Positions 1-10,200 of a stretch of DNA of 64,000 nucleotides are shown here, piece after piece. The notes below the pieces were generated by a model. That model was not told the DNA's origin. It searched no databases and saw only the letters and a program-made list of their open reading frames with translations. The position numbers and the translations under genes were made by a program. Numbering within the stretch: the stretch's first letter is position 1; every line of letters starts with the position of its first letter. Location of the stretch: positions 2,300,181 to 2,364,180 of the forward strand of contig NZ_KQ976354.1 in NCBI RefSeq assembly GCF_000346485.2. The letters are read 5' to 3'. This DNA is from Scytonema hofmannii PCC 7110. Its GTDB lineage: Bacteria > Cyanobacteriota > Cyanobacteriia > Cyanobacteriales > Nostocaceae.

Positions 1-2
1 TG

Positions 3-782
3 CGCCCCAAGGGTCAGAGAAAAAGTCTTGAAGCACTAACCCCTAGTTTGGAACCAACTCAGATGCTGGATTACGAACTCGAAGTTGGTTTCTTTGTGGG
101 TGTTGGCAATGAGTTAGGAGAACCTATCTCCATAGATACCGCCGAAGACCATATCTTCGGGCTGTGTTTGGTCAATGATTGGTCAGCAAGGGATATTCAA
201 GCTTGGGAATATCAGCCCCTTGGTCCTTTCTTAGCTAAAAGCTTTGCGACTATTATATCACCTTGGGTGGTGACTCTGGAAGCACTAGCACCTTTCCGAA
301 CTCAAGCTTTTAAGCGCGATCCGGGCGATCCGTTGCCACTACCTTATTTGTCTTTCCCAGTAAATACTGAAATGGGGGGTATTGATATTAAAGTAGAAGT
401 GTTACTGCGATCGGTTCAAATGCAGGAGGCGGGGATGGAACCATTCTGCTTAAGCCGTGGCTCTTTTAAAGAGATGTACTGGACAATAGCACAAATGCTA
501 ACTCATCACACGAGTAATGGTTGTAACCTCCGTCCTGGCGATTTGTTAGCTAGTGGAACAGTTTCAGGTGCTGCAAGTGGTTCACAAGGATGCCTGTTAG
601 AGATCACTCAGCGTGGAGTCAATCCAATTGAATTGCCTACGGGTGAGATGCGCTCTTTTTTGTTAGATGGTGATGAAGTTACCCTGCGCGGGTACTGTGA
701 GAAACAAGGTTTTACCAGGATAGGTTTTGGAGAGTGTCGAAGTGCGATTTTACCTGCTAGTGGTCTGTCACACCAACTTTAA
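3..782 (+). CDS. fahA: Fumarylacetoacetase, 3' part (5' end outside window)
   Basis: The reading frame is open to the left edge, so this is the C-terminal ~259 residues of a protein that is usually about 420. It hydrolyses 4-fumarylacetoacetate to fumarate and acetoacetate, the last step of tyrosine breakdown. Visible family motifs are RPKGQ at the left edge, ELEVGFF (metal-binding glutamates), NDWSARDIQ (metal Asp and catalytic region), LGPFLAKSF, and HHTSNGCNLRPGDLLASGT near the C-terminus; all align with mammalian FAH as known from the family. A TTG at 48 is an internal codon rather than a start, because conserved sequence continues upstream of it. A perfect palindrome follows the stop within 10 bases. 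No other pathway gene is visible downstream. Confidence 0.95.
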   Translation, partial: RPKGQRKSLEALTPSLEPTQMLDYELEVGFFVGVGNELGEPISIDTAEDHIFGLCLVNDWSARDIQAWEYQPLGPFLAKSFATIISPWVVTLEALAPFRTQAFKRDPGDPLPLPYLSFPVNTEMGGIDIKVEVLLRSVQMQEAGMEPFCLSRGSFKEMYWTIAQMLTHHTSNGCNLRPGDLLASGTVSGAASGSQGCLLEITQRGVNPIELPTGEMRSFLLDGDEVTLRGYCEKQGFTRIGFGECRSAILPASGLSHQL

Positions 783-791
783 GGCGGAGCC

Positions 792-824
792 AGATCCCCG
801 ACTTCTTGAAGAAGTCGGGGATCT
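792..824. repeat. Dispersed palindrome, 16-bp arms
   Basis: AGATCCCCGACTTCTT (792-807) is followed by one base and its exact reverse complement (809-824). It lies just after the fumarylacetoacetase stop. Near-identical palindromes occur at 22549-22581 and 49504-49536, each in an intergenic region, so it is a dispersed element. A role as transcription terminator is possible (strong stem) but there is no T-tract. Confidence 0.9.
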
Positions 825-841
825 GAACTTCGGCTTTCTCA

Positions 842-880
842 ATCCAAAATCCAAAATCCAAAATCCAAAATCCAAAATTC
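842..880. repeat. CCAAAAT heptamer array
   Basis: About five tandem copies of the heptamer CCAAAAT lie between the fumarylacetoacetase and pentapeptide-repeat genes. A similar array precedes the gene at 39450. This is the short tandem repeat type known from heterocystous cyanobacteria. Confidence 0.85.
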
Positions 881-948
881 CCCTTGTGGGTACTCTAAAC
901 GCCAAAAAAGAGAGATAATCTAAGTCTATCATTTAGTTGCCATTAGTC

Positions 949-2316
949 ATGGCTCACGGCTTTTCAGATAAAGACCTGCGAGGTTGTTCCTTTCGAGATT
1001 CTGACCTTACGGGAGCTAACTTTTTTCGATCGGATATTCGCGGTGCAGATTTTACCAATGCTACCCTTACGGGGGCTAATTTCTGTCAGGCAACAGCTGG
1101 TTTACAGCCGCGTCAGGCAATGCGTTTGGTATTTATAGCAGTCGTCCTATCGGCACTCTTGGGATTGACGGCTATATTTGCTATTGTTTTTTTTGGCTGT
1201 GTAATTTTTCCTTTGACGGTAACCCCAAGAAAAATCTTGTCAGCAACACTCGTTTCCGAATTGTTTGCTGTCTATATACTTTTCAATATTCCTCATAATT
1301 TACGGAGGGCTTTAGGAACGATCGCAGCGACTGGAGTTATATTTGGGGTAATATTTGGGGTGACGACAGGCAACTTTGTTGGGGTTAGTGCTGGAATAGT
1401 TACAGCAGGTATAGCTGTAGGATTGTGTACAACTGCGATCGCCGTCTCCGTTATAGCTGTGGCAATTTCTGATATGATATACGGAGTTATGGCTGTATGT
1501 GTGAGTGCATCTGCAACTATAGTGAGTGCCATCCTAGGTTCTGCACTTGGAGTTACACTTGGTATCGCAGTTGTTAGATTTATTCGTCACGATCCCATCT
1601 TGCCCCTTCCTAAAGCTGAAGCTTTATCTGGAACTCTCATGGCAACTGCTTTTGGAATTGCTTGTGGTGCTCTGATAGTTAGATATATTGTACGGCAAAT
1701 TTTGGCAGAGGATAAAACATTTGGGTGGATGCGGAAGATTGCGATCGCGATTCTAGCTAGATTGGGAACTAGTTTTAAGGGGGCTGACTTAACTCATGCT
1801 GATTTTGCCCATGCTATCCTCAAAAATACGGATTTTACAAATGCTAAACTGACTCGCACTCACTTTTATTTAGCGCAACACCTTGAGACGGCTAAAGTTG
1901 ATCGTACAATTTTGTCCGAGCCACAAGTGAGAAATGTAATTGTTACAAAAAGGGTTACCAAAGATTCTTTTGCGGGTTGTAACCTCAAAGGTGCTAACCT
2001 TTTGGGTGCAGATCTCCGCAATGCTGATTTTACAGAAGCAGATATCAGTGAAGCAACATTTGAATATGCGGACTTGGAAGGAGCAAACCTGACGAAAGCG
2101 AGAGCAATACAAGCGGATTTTCGACAAGCAAAGCTCACAGGAGCGTGTTTGGAAGCGTGGAAAATAGATAGGACGACTCAACTGAAAGAGGTAATTTGTG
2201 ATTATGTTTATCTCGCTCAGAAGCAGCTAAAACGCTATCCTATCTATAGAAAATTTGTACCAGGAGAATTGAATCTTTGGGCAAAGCAGAAGGTAGATGA
2301 AGGAAAGTTAAGTTAG
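949..2316 (+). CDS. Membrane-spanning pentapeptide-repeat protein
   Basis: The protein has about 455 residues when started at ATG 949; an upstream TTG at 937 is less likely. Residues ~6-45 are A(D/N)LxG-type pentapeptides (DLRGCSF, DLTGANF, DIRGADF, TLTGANF). The middle (~55-275) is a Gly/Ala/Val/Ile-rich hydrophobic block with several predicted membrane spans. Pentapeptides resume at ~285-310 and ~345-410, followed by a short C-terminal helix region. Pentapeptide repeats form a right-handed beta helix; the function of membrane-embedded cyanobacterial versions is not known. The hydrophobic segment interrupting two pentapeptide blocks suggests a membrane anchor displaying two solenoids. It stands alone, convergent with the minus-strand ABC operon. 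Family call is firm, function unknown. Confidence 0.85.
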   Translation: MAHGFSDKDLRGCSFRDSDLTGANFFRSDIRGADFTNATLTGANFCQATAGLQPRQAMRLVFIAVVLSALLGLTAIFAIVFFGCVIFPLTVTPRKILSATLVSELFAVYILFNIPHNLRRALGTIAATGVIFGVIFGVTTGNFVGVSAGIVTAGIAVGLCTTAIAVSVIAVAISDMIYGVMAVCVSASATIVSAILGSALGVTLGIAVVRFIRHDPILPLPKAEALSGTLMATAFGIACGALIVRYIVRQILAEDKTFGWMRKIAIAILARLGTSFKGADLTHADFAHAILKNTDFTNAKLTRTHFYLAQHLETAKVDRTILSEPQVRNVIVTKRVTKDSFAGCNLKGANLLGADLRNADFTEADISEATFEYADLEGANLTKARAIQADFRQAKLTGACLEAWKIDRTTQLKEVICDYVYLAQKQLKRYPIYRKFVPGELNLWAKQKVDEGKLS

Positions 2317-2386
2317 TCATTGAAGGAATTACGCAGCAGTTCCATAAAATTTACATTTATTAATAATTCGCCAATGACAAATTCGT

Positions 2387-3007
2387 CTATTTTTTCTTCG
2401 TCGAACTAGGTTGAACGCTGGGTGTAGGTTGTTTGTTGCTATTGTCTGGGGCTTGTTTCCACTCTGAAAGGTCTCGCTTGACAGCATTTTCAAAATCTGT
2501 AGAGACTAACAACACATTGATATTTCCTTTTGGTTGAGCGGAAGGATTTACTTGAGCGTAGAGAAAACGGCGATTAAAATCAGTTTGTCCCAAAATTAAC
2601 TGATGGTTTTGTTGATTTTTCAGTTTGATATCAATAGTTGCTTGTGGTTGAGCTAAGCCAAATTCTGAAAGTTGATTGGTTGAAATAGAGATAGTGCGAT
2701 CGCTCTTTCCTTCTACTAACAAATTCATCAAATAACCGACAATTGGGTCACTTGCTGGAACAACAGAGGGAGATTTCATCAACCACTTAGTACCTTCAGA
2801 CTTACCACTACGTTCTAAATTGATAGTTTGATTTTGAGTCTGAATTGTTAAAGACTGCACCTCATCTTCTTTAAAAGAGAAAATTGGCTGCTTGTTTTCC
2901 TTGACTTCCTCTCGTTGAAATGAGCCTCTAATTTCATAGAAATAAACAAAACCTCCTAAACCTAATGCTATCAGTAGCAAAATTAAAGTCGTTCGCTGTA
3001 GTTTCAT
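2387..3007 (-). CDS. DUF4340 domain protein, linked to gliding-type ABC transporter
   Basis: The product has 206 residues with an N-terminal membrane anchor (~7-23) and then an extracytoplasmic domain containing EDEVQSLTIQ, TKWLMKSP, ASDPIVGYLMNLL and LGQTDFNRRFLYAQV, which fits DUF4340. The Ser/Pro/Gln-rich tail is low complexity. DUF4340 genes regularly sit downstream of GldF/GldG-like ABC genes, and here it is the last gene of such a minus-strand set, 223 bp after the GldG-like gene. It probably works with the transporter at the membrane; substrate unknown. Confidence 0.8.
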   Translation of the reverse strand: MKLQRTTLILLLIALGLGGFVYFYEIRGSFQREEVKENKQPIFSFKEDEVQSLTIQTQNQTINLERSGKSEGTKWLMKSPSVVPASDPIVGYLMNLLVEGKSDRTISISTNQLSEFGLAQPQATIDIKLKNQQNHQLILGQTDFNRRFLYAQVNPSAQPKGNINVLLVSTDFENAVKRDLSEWKQAPDNSNKQPTPSVQPSSTKKK

Positions 3008-3074
3008 AAATTGGTTGGTAGTTAGTGGTTAGTAGTTATACAAAATTTTGATTTATAATGTCCCCTGATAATTG

Positions 3075-3213
3075 AGTCCGCGTAGGCGGACTTCGTTTGT
3101 ATAGGCGTGATTTCTAATCGCCACGGATAAAAGGGGGCTATAACAACGAATTTAGTATTAGTAATTAATAGTTAAACATACTATGTACAGAGCGCAATGC
3201 CTTGCGCCCCTAC
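3075..3213. repeat. Short palindromes between the DUF4340 and GldG-like genes
   Basis: A 7-bp-arm palindrome (AGTCCGC/GCGGACT, 3075-3092) is followed by a partial copy of a GCGCAATGCCTTGCGC-type palindrome near 3190-3212. Both motifs recur elsewhere in the window. No gene is seen in 3008-3230. Confidence 0.6.
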
Positions 3214-3230
3214 TAACCACTAACTAAAAA

Positions 3231-5027
3231 TTATCTTCTTATCCACCAAAGAAGACCTGCAGCTAATAACCCTATAAGCGGTAAAACAAACAGAGACGAT
3301 ATCTCTAAAAGATTGGCTTGGGCTGTTGTTAGGTTAATGCGACGGTTTCTGACTTCTTTAGGGCTAATTGAAAGAGGTTGTCTATCTTGTTGACTGAGCC
3401 ATGTGACTGAATTCAAAAAGACATCTTTATTCAGCTGCTGTTCAAACAAGTTATTAACAATAAAACCTGAATTTCCGATCGCGACCATTCGTGATTCAGT
3501 AGCAGAGGAGGGGACAGGGGGGCTAGCTTTGGCTTGAGTTGTTGGTGATGCGGTGGCTGTAGGTGTGGGGCTAGCCTGAGTTGCTGGGGTTGGGGATGCA
3601 TTAGGCGTGGGTTTTGCGCTGGGAGTGGGGCTAGCTTTGGCTTGAGTTGTTGGTGAAGGACTGGGTTTAGAAGTGGGTTTGGTGGTAGTCGCAGGGCTAG
3701 CTTGAGTTGCTGGGGTTGGGGATGTTGTGGGTTTAGGGATGGGGTTGGGTTGGATTGGAGGTGTAGCTGTCAGTTTCCTCCTTAATGCAACACCTAATGT
3801 CAAAGGTCCTTTGCGATCGCTTTCAGGATTAAACTTCAAATCCTCACTTTCTAAATCACTTTCTGCCCAACTATCGGGGTATGGCTTAGTCAGTAAAAGT
3901 GGAGTGACTTCTACACCCGCAACTGGTGTTGTATCAATTGGTCGTGCTAGCGGATAAAAAGAAATGCCGTTACCAAAATCTTTAGTGATGGGGTGTTTTC
4001 CGTATTCTCTCACCAAAGGTGCCGCAGGCCCAAGCCCTACACTTCCAGAAACATCCACAGCCAAACGATTATCTAACCTGATACCCCATTCAGCAAATAA
4101 ACTGTTGAGTTTTGGGTCGATACTGGGGTCAATCATTAACAGTAAATTGCCACCTCGATTGAGGAATTGCCGCAAAGCGTTGACTTCGCTTTCAAACAGT
4201 GCTCGTTTCGGACCTGCTATAACAATAACAGTGGCATCCTGAGGAACGCTCTTATTTTCAGCAAGATTGAGTGGTAATGTGGTGTAAGTTTTGTCACTTA
4301 ATGCTTTGATGGCTTGAGATATTCCTTCTTCACCGCCTGAAAATTGGTGTTCGCCGTGACCTTGAAGGAAGTAAACTTTAGCCGAACTCAGGTTAGTTAC
4401 TTGTTGCAAGCTATTTGTCAGCTTTATTTCGGATAAAGGTTCTTGCTGACTGACTACCTGTACTAACTGTTTTTTATCTTCAGATTCCAAGTAAACTTCT
4501 CCATCTTCTTTAACGCCAAACTTGCGTGTCAATCCCGGTCTGCCACGTGGATCGACGTACTCAAATTTAAATTTTGGGCTTTGTCGTCGGTAATCTTCTA
4601 GCAAGTCCCGATCTAGAGGATTTTGATTGACATCAAACACCCATACCTTTACAGGAGTTTCTAAGGAACGAACCAATTCCCGTGACTGGGGAGAAAGGGT
4701 AAACAATTTGGTTTCTGTCAAGTCAGTTCGCCAGTTGTAGCGAGTTCCTAAAAAGTTAACTAACCCCAGAATTGCCAACACTGCCAAAGTGGCAAACAGG
4801 GCATTAGTACTAGCTTGAGTGGAACGTTTGCCCCACCAATTATTTTGTTGGTTTTGCCATATCAGCCACAATCCAATGACAACAGTACCTGCAATTATCA
4901 GTACTAATGGTATTAATCCCCAATTTTCTGATACCAACCCAGCAGTCACACCCGCCGCTATCAGAAACAGACCAACCCAAACTAAATATTTCCAAATTTT
5001 CTTTTTAGCAATCGTCTTCATTTTCAT
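3231..5027 (-). CDS. GldG-like ABC auxiliary protein (ABC_transp_aux) with Pro/Thr linker
   Basis: Started at the ATG at 5027 (MKMKTIAKKKIWKY) the protein has 598 residues; the longer frame to 5093 begins in a heptamer repeat and is unlikely. Three hydrophobic segments lie at ~14-31, ~37-56 and ~75-94, followed by the extracytoplasmic GldG-type domain (TDLTETKLFTLSPQSRELV, VWVFDVNQNP, VYFLQGHGEHQ, FLNRGGNLLLMIDP). Residues ~425-510 are a low-complexity Pro/Thr/Ser/Ala linker, then a C-terminal domain ending in a membrane span (LFVLPLIGLLAAGLLWWIRR). In the family this protein partners an ABC-2 permease and ATPase first named for gliding motility; in cyanobacteria the substrate is unknown. It follows the permease gene by 62 bp. 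Confidence 0.85.
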   Translation of the reverse strand: MKMKTIAKKKIWKYLVWVGLFLIAAGVTAGLVSENWGLIPLVLIIAGTVVIGLWLIWQNQQNNWWGKRSTQASTNALFATLAVLAILGLVNFLGTRYNWRTDLTETKLFTLSPQSRELVRSLETPVKVWVFDVNQNPLDRDLLEDYRRQSPKFKFEYVDPRGRPGLTRKFGVKEDGEVYLESEDKKQLVQVVSQQEPLSEIKLTNSLQQVTNLSSAKVYFLQGHGEHQFSGGEEGISQAIKALSDKTYTTLPLNLAENKSVPQDATVIVIAGPKRALFESEVNALRQFLNRGGNLLLMIDPSIDPKLNSLFAEWGIRLDNRLAVDVSGSVGLGPAAPLVREYGKHPITKDFGNGISFYPLARPIDTTPVAGVEVTPLLLTKPYPDSWAESDLESEDLKFNPESDRKGPLTLGVALRRKLTATPPIQPNPIPKPTTSPTPATQASPATTTKPTSKPSPSPTTQAKASPTPSAKPTPNASPTPATQASPTPTATASPTTQAKASPPVPSSATESRMVAIGNSGFIVNNLFEQQLNKDVFLNSVTWLSQQDRQPLSISPKEVRNRRINLTTAQANLLEISSLFVLPLIGLLAAGLLWWIRR

Positions 5028-5080
5028 GTCATTTATCAAATCGCTTCTCGAAAATTCGTAATTAATAATTACGAATTTTC

Positions 5081-5109
5081 GGTCACTGGTCACTGGTCAC
5101 TGGTCACTG
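5081..5109. repeat. ACTGGTC heptamer array overlapping a gene end
   Basis: Four tandem ACTGGTC heptamers lie over the 3' end of the ABC permease gene (stop at 5090-5092) and just upstream of the GldG-like gene. The last codons of the permease are therefore repeat-derived. Confidence 0.85.
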
Positions 5110-5896
5110 TAATTGACTGTGCTGTGAGAAAGACTCCTAGAATAATGTAACTGGAGAATAAAAGCAAGCTGCTGGTATCAAAAATACCTTGTACCAGTGT
5201 ATTGTAATGTTTCAGCAATGATAGATGCCCTATTGCTTCTCCTAAAGAACCACCAATGTTTTTGGCGATTAAATCTAGGAATAATAGTAATAAAATTAAC
5301 GCGAATGTGAGGACTGCAGATAAAATTGTGCTGTCTGTTAGGGAGGAAATAAACATTCCCAAGGATAAGATGGCTGCTGCTAGTAAGATGAGCGCTAAAT
5401 GACCGAGCAGGGGAATTGTTGACGGTATTGGCGGATTGGATGCACTTAACGCGATCGCTTCCAAGACTAGCATGGGCATGACCATAGTTGTAAAAAATGT
5501 TAGCACCCCTAGTAGTTTTCCAACAGCAACTGCCCAGTTTGTAATGGGTGATGTGGATAAAAGTTCCAACGTGCCGCGCTTGCGTTCTTCAGCATAGAGA
5601 CCCATAGAAAGAATGGGCAGCACAAATAACAACAGCCATCCCATTCTGTCCAAAAAAGCACGTACAAATTCATAAGGAACATCTATTGGCGGAACTGGTA
5701 CTCCTATTTGTTGCCCTCGTAGATCGTAGGCAGCCACTGTTGACAAAATACCCTCCGGTCCCATCAAAATGAGCACAAAGAACAATCCAGATAAAAACCA
5801 AAATACGCCTGCAACAGCATAGGCTAAAGGCGATACAAAATAGCTCTGCAGCTCTCGGCGATAAATGGCAATAATATTACTCAGTACTATACCCAT
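5090..5896 (-). CDS. ABC-2 type permease, gliding-motility (GldF) class
   Basis: The 268-residue protein has about six hydrophobic segments. It begins IIAIYRRELQSYFVSPLAYAVAG, the usual start of this permease class, and carries MGLYAEERKRGTLELLSTSPITNW, the cytoplasmic signature of ABC-2 permeases of the GldF/NosY kind. Its ATG directly follows the TAG stop of the ATPase gene, so the two are almost certainly cotranscribed and translationally coupled. The last residues (VTSDQ) come from a heptamer repeat, suggesting the original stop was lost to repeat insertion. It forms the membrane channel of the exporter. Confidence 0.9.
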   Translation of the reverse strand: MGIVLSNIIAIYRRELQSYFVSPLAYAVAGVFWFLSGLFFVLILMGPEGILSTVAAYDLRGQQIGVPVPPIDVPYEFVRAFLDRMGWLLLFVLPILSMGLYAEERKRGTLELLSTSPITNWAVAVGKLLGVLTFFTTMVMPMLVLEAIALSASNPPIPSTIPLLGHLALILLAAAILSLGMFISSLTDSTILSAVLTFALILLLLFLDLIAKNIGGSLGEAIGHLSLLKHYNTLVQGIFDTSSLLLFSSYIILGVFLTAQSITVTSDQ

Positions 5897-6910
5897 CTAA
5901 GCGGCTTCTCCTTCCTTGGCTTCTGCTGTTTCTGTCTCTATCTCCAAAACCTTTTCTGCTGTTGTCAGTTGTAAAAAGGCATCTTCCAGAGTAGGGCTAA
6001 CACGTCGCATTTCGTGTAAACTAAATCCCGCACGCACTAACGCGGCTGCAATCTCCTCGCCCGGTTCAGTTCCGGGTTGTGATAGCACTCGCAGGTGAGT
6101 TCGTTGATCTTTTAAATCATGATGACCTTGCATCGCCACTGTGGGAACTGATTCTACCAAACCCACGCCCGGTATGTTTTGTAACATTTGTTTGGCGAGG
6201 CTGGCTTCTCCTTTAATTTCCATTTCATAGCCTGAGCCTCTCGTCAACTGTGACATTAGGTTTTCTATAGTATTAGTTGCTACAATCTTACCTCGATTGA
6301 TAATTGCTACGCGGCTACAGGTCATATTCACTTCAGGCAAAATGTGGGTCGAAAGAATAATTGTATGACTACCTGCCAAACTCTTAATTAAATTTCGGAC
6401 TTCAATAATTTGCCTGGGGTCGAGTCCAACGGTGGGTTCGTCCAAAATAATGGCTGGTGGATCGTGGACAATGGCTTGGGCTATACCGACTCTTTGACGG
6501 TATCCTTTAGAAAGTTTGCGAATGATGGTGTGACGCTTATCTTCTAAGTTACACTTTTCTAACGCCGCTTTGACTTTTGCTGTGCGATCGCCAGCAGGAA
6601 TTCCTTTAATTCTTGACACAAAATACAAAAATCCCTCAACCGTCATTTCAGGGTACAACGGGGGTGTCTCAGGTAGATAACCAATGCGTTGGCGCACAGC
6701 TAGGGAGTTATCGTGGACATCAAAGCCAGCAATCCGGGCAGTTCCACTTGTTGCTGGTAAATAACCAGCTAAAATTCTCATGGTTGTTGTTTTTCCAGCA
6801 CCATTTGGTCCGAGAAAGCCCAAAATCTCTCCTTGTTCCACATTAAACGTGACATCAGCGATGGCTGGGGTAGAACCGTATCTTTTACTTAACTTTTCAA
6901 CTTCGATCAT
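5897..6910 (-). CDS. ABC transporter ATPase, gliding-motility (GldA) class
   Basis: Started at ATG 6910 (MIEVEKLSKRYG) the product has 337 residues. An in-frame ATG at 6958 would add 16 residues unlike the family. It shows Walker A (GPNGAGKTTT), Q-loop region (YLPETPPLYPEMT), ABC signature (LSKGYRQRVGIAQA), Walker B (AIILDEPTVGLD) and H-loop (STHIL). A ~90-residue C-terminal domain typical of the DrrA/GldA class follows, ending in an acidic tail. It energises the permease encoded directly downstream and is the first gene of the four-gene minus-strand set. Confidence 0.93.
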   Translation of the reverse strand: MIEVEKLSKRYGSTPAIADVTFNVEQGEILGFLGPNGAGKTTTMRILAGYLPATSGTARIAGFDVHDNSLAVRQRIGYLPETPPLYPEMTVEGFLYFVSRIKGIPAGDRTAKVKAALEKCNLEDKRHTIIRKLSKGYRQRVGIAQAIVHDPPAIILDEPTVGLDPRQIIEVRNLIKSLAGSHTIILSTHILPEVNMTCSRVAIINRGKIVATNTIENLMSQLTRGSGYEMEIKGEASLAKQMLQNIPGVGLVESVPTVAMQGHHDLKDQRTHLRVLSQPGTEPGEEIAAALVRAGFSLHEMRRVSPTLEDAFLQLTTAEKVLEIETETAEAKEGEAA

Positions 6911-7233
6911 TCCTGGTGCCGAGTACGAGTGATAGAGTTTCCAACCATAATAAATCACTTAATTAACAAACTATATGCTCATGGGCGGCGAAGAGTCAGT
7001 TCACTCATTTGAGAGGGGGTTTTGGATGTAAATCAGTCTCCAATCTATTAGTAAGAGAAATGAGTTTGTCATTACGCTCCCAATCAAAGTTTATTGTTGA
7101 GAAGCCCGTACAGTCATAGGTGGGTAGGAATTATGATAAATAAATTACGAATTATGAATTAAGAATTCTTTTTTTCAAACTGGGTACTCTAAGAAAAAGA
7201 TTTTTTGCAAATTGTGTTCTTTGAGGATTGGGA

Positions 7234-10200
7234 ATGAAAAATGTCAACATTGATTTGCTCGGTTATCAGAGCACAAATCAGTTATACGCAGGGTCGCGTA
7301 CTGTAGTGTATCAAGCCATTCGAGAAGCAGATCGATCCCCAGTCGTCATTAAGCTGATGCGAGAGGAATATCCTACTTTTGGAGAATTAGTTAGGTTTCG
7401 CAATCAGTACGTAATTGCTCAAAATCTGGATTTTGGTGGTATTGTCAAACCATTGGCTCTGTTACGGTATGGTCAAGGTTATGCCCTTGTTATGGAAGAT
7501 GTGGGGGGCGTTTCCTTGGCAAATTATCTCAAAGAACAAGCGATCGCTCTCACTCACCGATGACGTAGTAGAATTCATGGCGTCGCAGTTGCAGAAGTTG
7601 CCACCAGCAACCCAGAACGTTCTCAAATTAGCCGCTTGTATTGGCAATCAGTTTGATTTAGCAACACTGGCAATTGTTTCCGAACAAACTGAACTAGAAA
7701 TTGCAACAATCTTATGGAAAGCACTACAGGAAGGCTTAGTGATTCCTTTAAATCAAGTGTATAAATTTTATCAAGATTCATCATTGGTCATTGGTCATTT
7801 ATCATTAGAAAATAGCGAACAAAAAACAATTTATAAATTTTTGCACGATCGCGTCCAACAAGCAGCGTATTCCCTAATTCCCAAAGATGAGAAACAACCC
7901 GTTCACTTGAAGATTGGACGGTTGCTTCTGAACAAGACGCCCGAAGCCAAGCGGGAAGAACGGATTTTTGAAATAGTGGGTCAACTCAACATGGCAATTG
8001 AGTTAATGACCCAATTAACAGAACGTCAAGCCCTAGCCCAGTTCAATTGGATAGCCAGCTGTAAGGCAAAAGCAGCCACCGCCTACGCCGTCGCCCTTGA
8101 GTATGCTAATGTAGGCATTCGTTTACTGAATGAAGCCCTTTGGCAAAATCAATATAAGTTAACCCTAGCACTCCATCAAGTTGCCACAGAAGTTGCCTAT
8201 CTGAGCGGCGATTTAGAGCAGATGGAAACCTTTGCTAATAAAGTTTTAAGCTACGCGAAAACTCCCTTAGATCGAGTTAGCGTGTATGAGGTCAAGATTG
8301 AAGCATTTACTGCTCAGGGGCAGTTGGCGGACGCCATCGCTGCAGCACTGACCATTTTACAGCAATTGGGTGTGGAACTGCCAGCAGATCCCAAGCAGGA
8401 GGACGTTGCAGCTGCTTTTCAATCCGTCTCGGATGCCATTGGAGATCGCTTACCTGCTGAGTTACTCGACCTCCCAGAAACTACGGATGAGAACGTTTTA
8501 GCAGTGGCACGAATTCTAACGTCAGCAGCACCTAGTGCTTATCTGTTTGAACCACTGTTATATATACTTGTAGTCTTAAGAAAAGTTTATCTTTCTGTTG
8601 TATATGGCAATGGACCAACCTCAACTTTTGGTTATGTCAGCTATGGGATATTGATGTGTGGTGCCATCAAAAATTTGGAATTGGGTTATGAATTTGGTCA
8701 GTTAGCCCTCGATCTGTTATCACATATACAAAATTCAGAACTTACGGCAAAAATATTCTGCCTAGTCTATTCATTCATAAGACATTGGAAAATGCATTTG
8801 CGTGAGACATTACACCCCTTACAGAACGCTTATGCTAGTGGGTTAGATGTGGGCGATTTGGCTTTCGCAGGCTACTCTACTCACGTCTACGGATTTTACT
8901 CTTATTACGCAGGGCAAAACTTAACGCAACTGGAGTTGGAAATTGCCGAATACTGTGAAGCTCTCAAGCACCTAAAGCAAACTGTAGCTTTAGCCTATTG
9001 CCAGTTGCTTCGACAAGTCTTACTCAATCTGATGGGACATGGAGATGACGTTGTGACCTTGAGTGGTGTTGCTTACAACGAACAGCACCAGGTGATATTT
9101 TATGAAGCAACGGGCGATCGCAATGGATTAGCTTTTCTATGGATTAACAAACTGGTCTTGTCTTATCTGTTTTCAAGGTTTGCACTAGCTGCAGACTCGG
9201 CAGAACAAGCAAGACAGCATTTGGATACCGTCTCTGCTTATATACACGTACCCATCTTTCATTTCTATGAATCTTTAACCTACTTAGCATTATTACCGCA
9301 ATGCTCAGCCACAGAACAGCAGCAAATGGGGGAACGCATCGCTGCTAACCAAGCGAAACTCAAGGACTGGGCAATTCATGCACCGATGAATTTCCAGCAT
9401 AAATACGATCTAGTGGAAGCAGAGCGGTATCGAGTTTTAGGTCAGCGAGGGGAAGCAATTGAATACTACGATCGCGCCATCGCTGGAGCCAAAGAACACG
9501 GTTACATCCAGGAAGAAGCCCTTGCCAACGAACTAGCAGCAAAGTTCTACTTGGAGTGGGGCAAAGCGAGAATCGCTCAAGACTATATGATTGAAGCTTA
9601 CTATGGCTATGCCCGTTGGGGCAGCCCAGCCAAAATTGCCGATCTCGAACAACGCTATCCCAAACTGCTGACCTCCATCCTCCAGCAAGAGCGTTCTGCC
9701 CTGTGGCTCAAAGAAACCGTCTTTGCTGGGAGTATAGTGACTTCCACTAGTTCCAGTAGCAGTGTCTCGAATTACCTCGATCTATCTGCCATTCTCAAAG
9801 CCTCCCAAACCCTTTCTGGTGAAATCGAATTAGATAAACTTCTTTCTACTTTGCTGCACACCGTCATCCAAACAGCAGGAGCAGATAAGTGCGTGTTAAT
9901 GGTGTTAGAAGAAGATTGTCTCATGGTGCAGGCATCGGCAAAGCTAGTGTCTTTGCAAGAAAAAAGAGTCTTCCAGATTGATTCTCATGTGCAACAAACT
10001 CCACAGCCTCTCCAAGAGAGTTGCGAAGTCCCAATCAGTCCGATCAACACGGTCAAACGCAGCTTACAATCCTTGGTCATTACCAACGCCACAGAGCATC
10101 CTCAGTTTGCTATTGACCCTTATATTGAAAGGCAACAGCCCAAGAGCATTTTGTGTAGCCCGATTTTACATCAAGGCAAGTTACTTGGCATATTGTACCT

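Noticed and set aside
1293-2181. Minus-strand frames opposite the pentapeptide gene
   Set aside because: They are antisense shadows of a repetitive coding sequence, without ribosome sites.
5028-5093. Longer N-terminus for the GldG-like protein
   Set aside because: The extra residues are encoded partly by an ACTGGTC array; MKMKTIAKKKIWKY before the first span is a more natural start.
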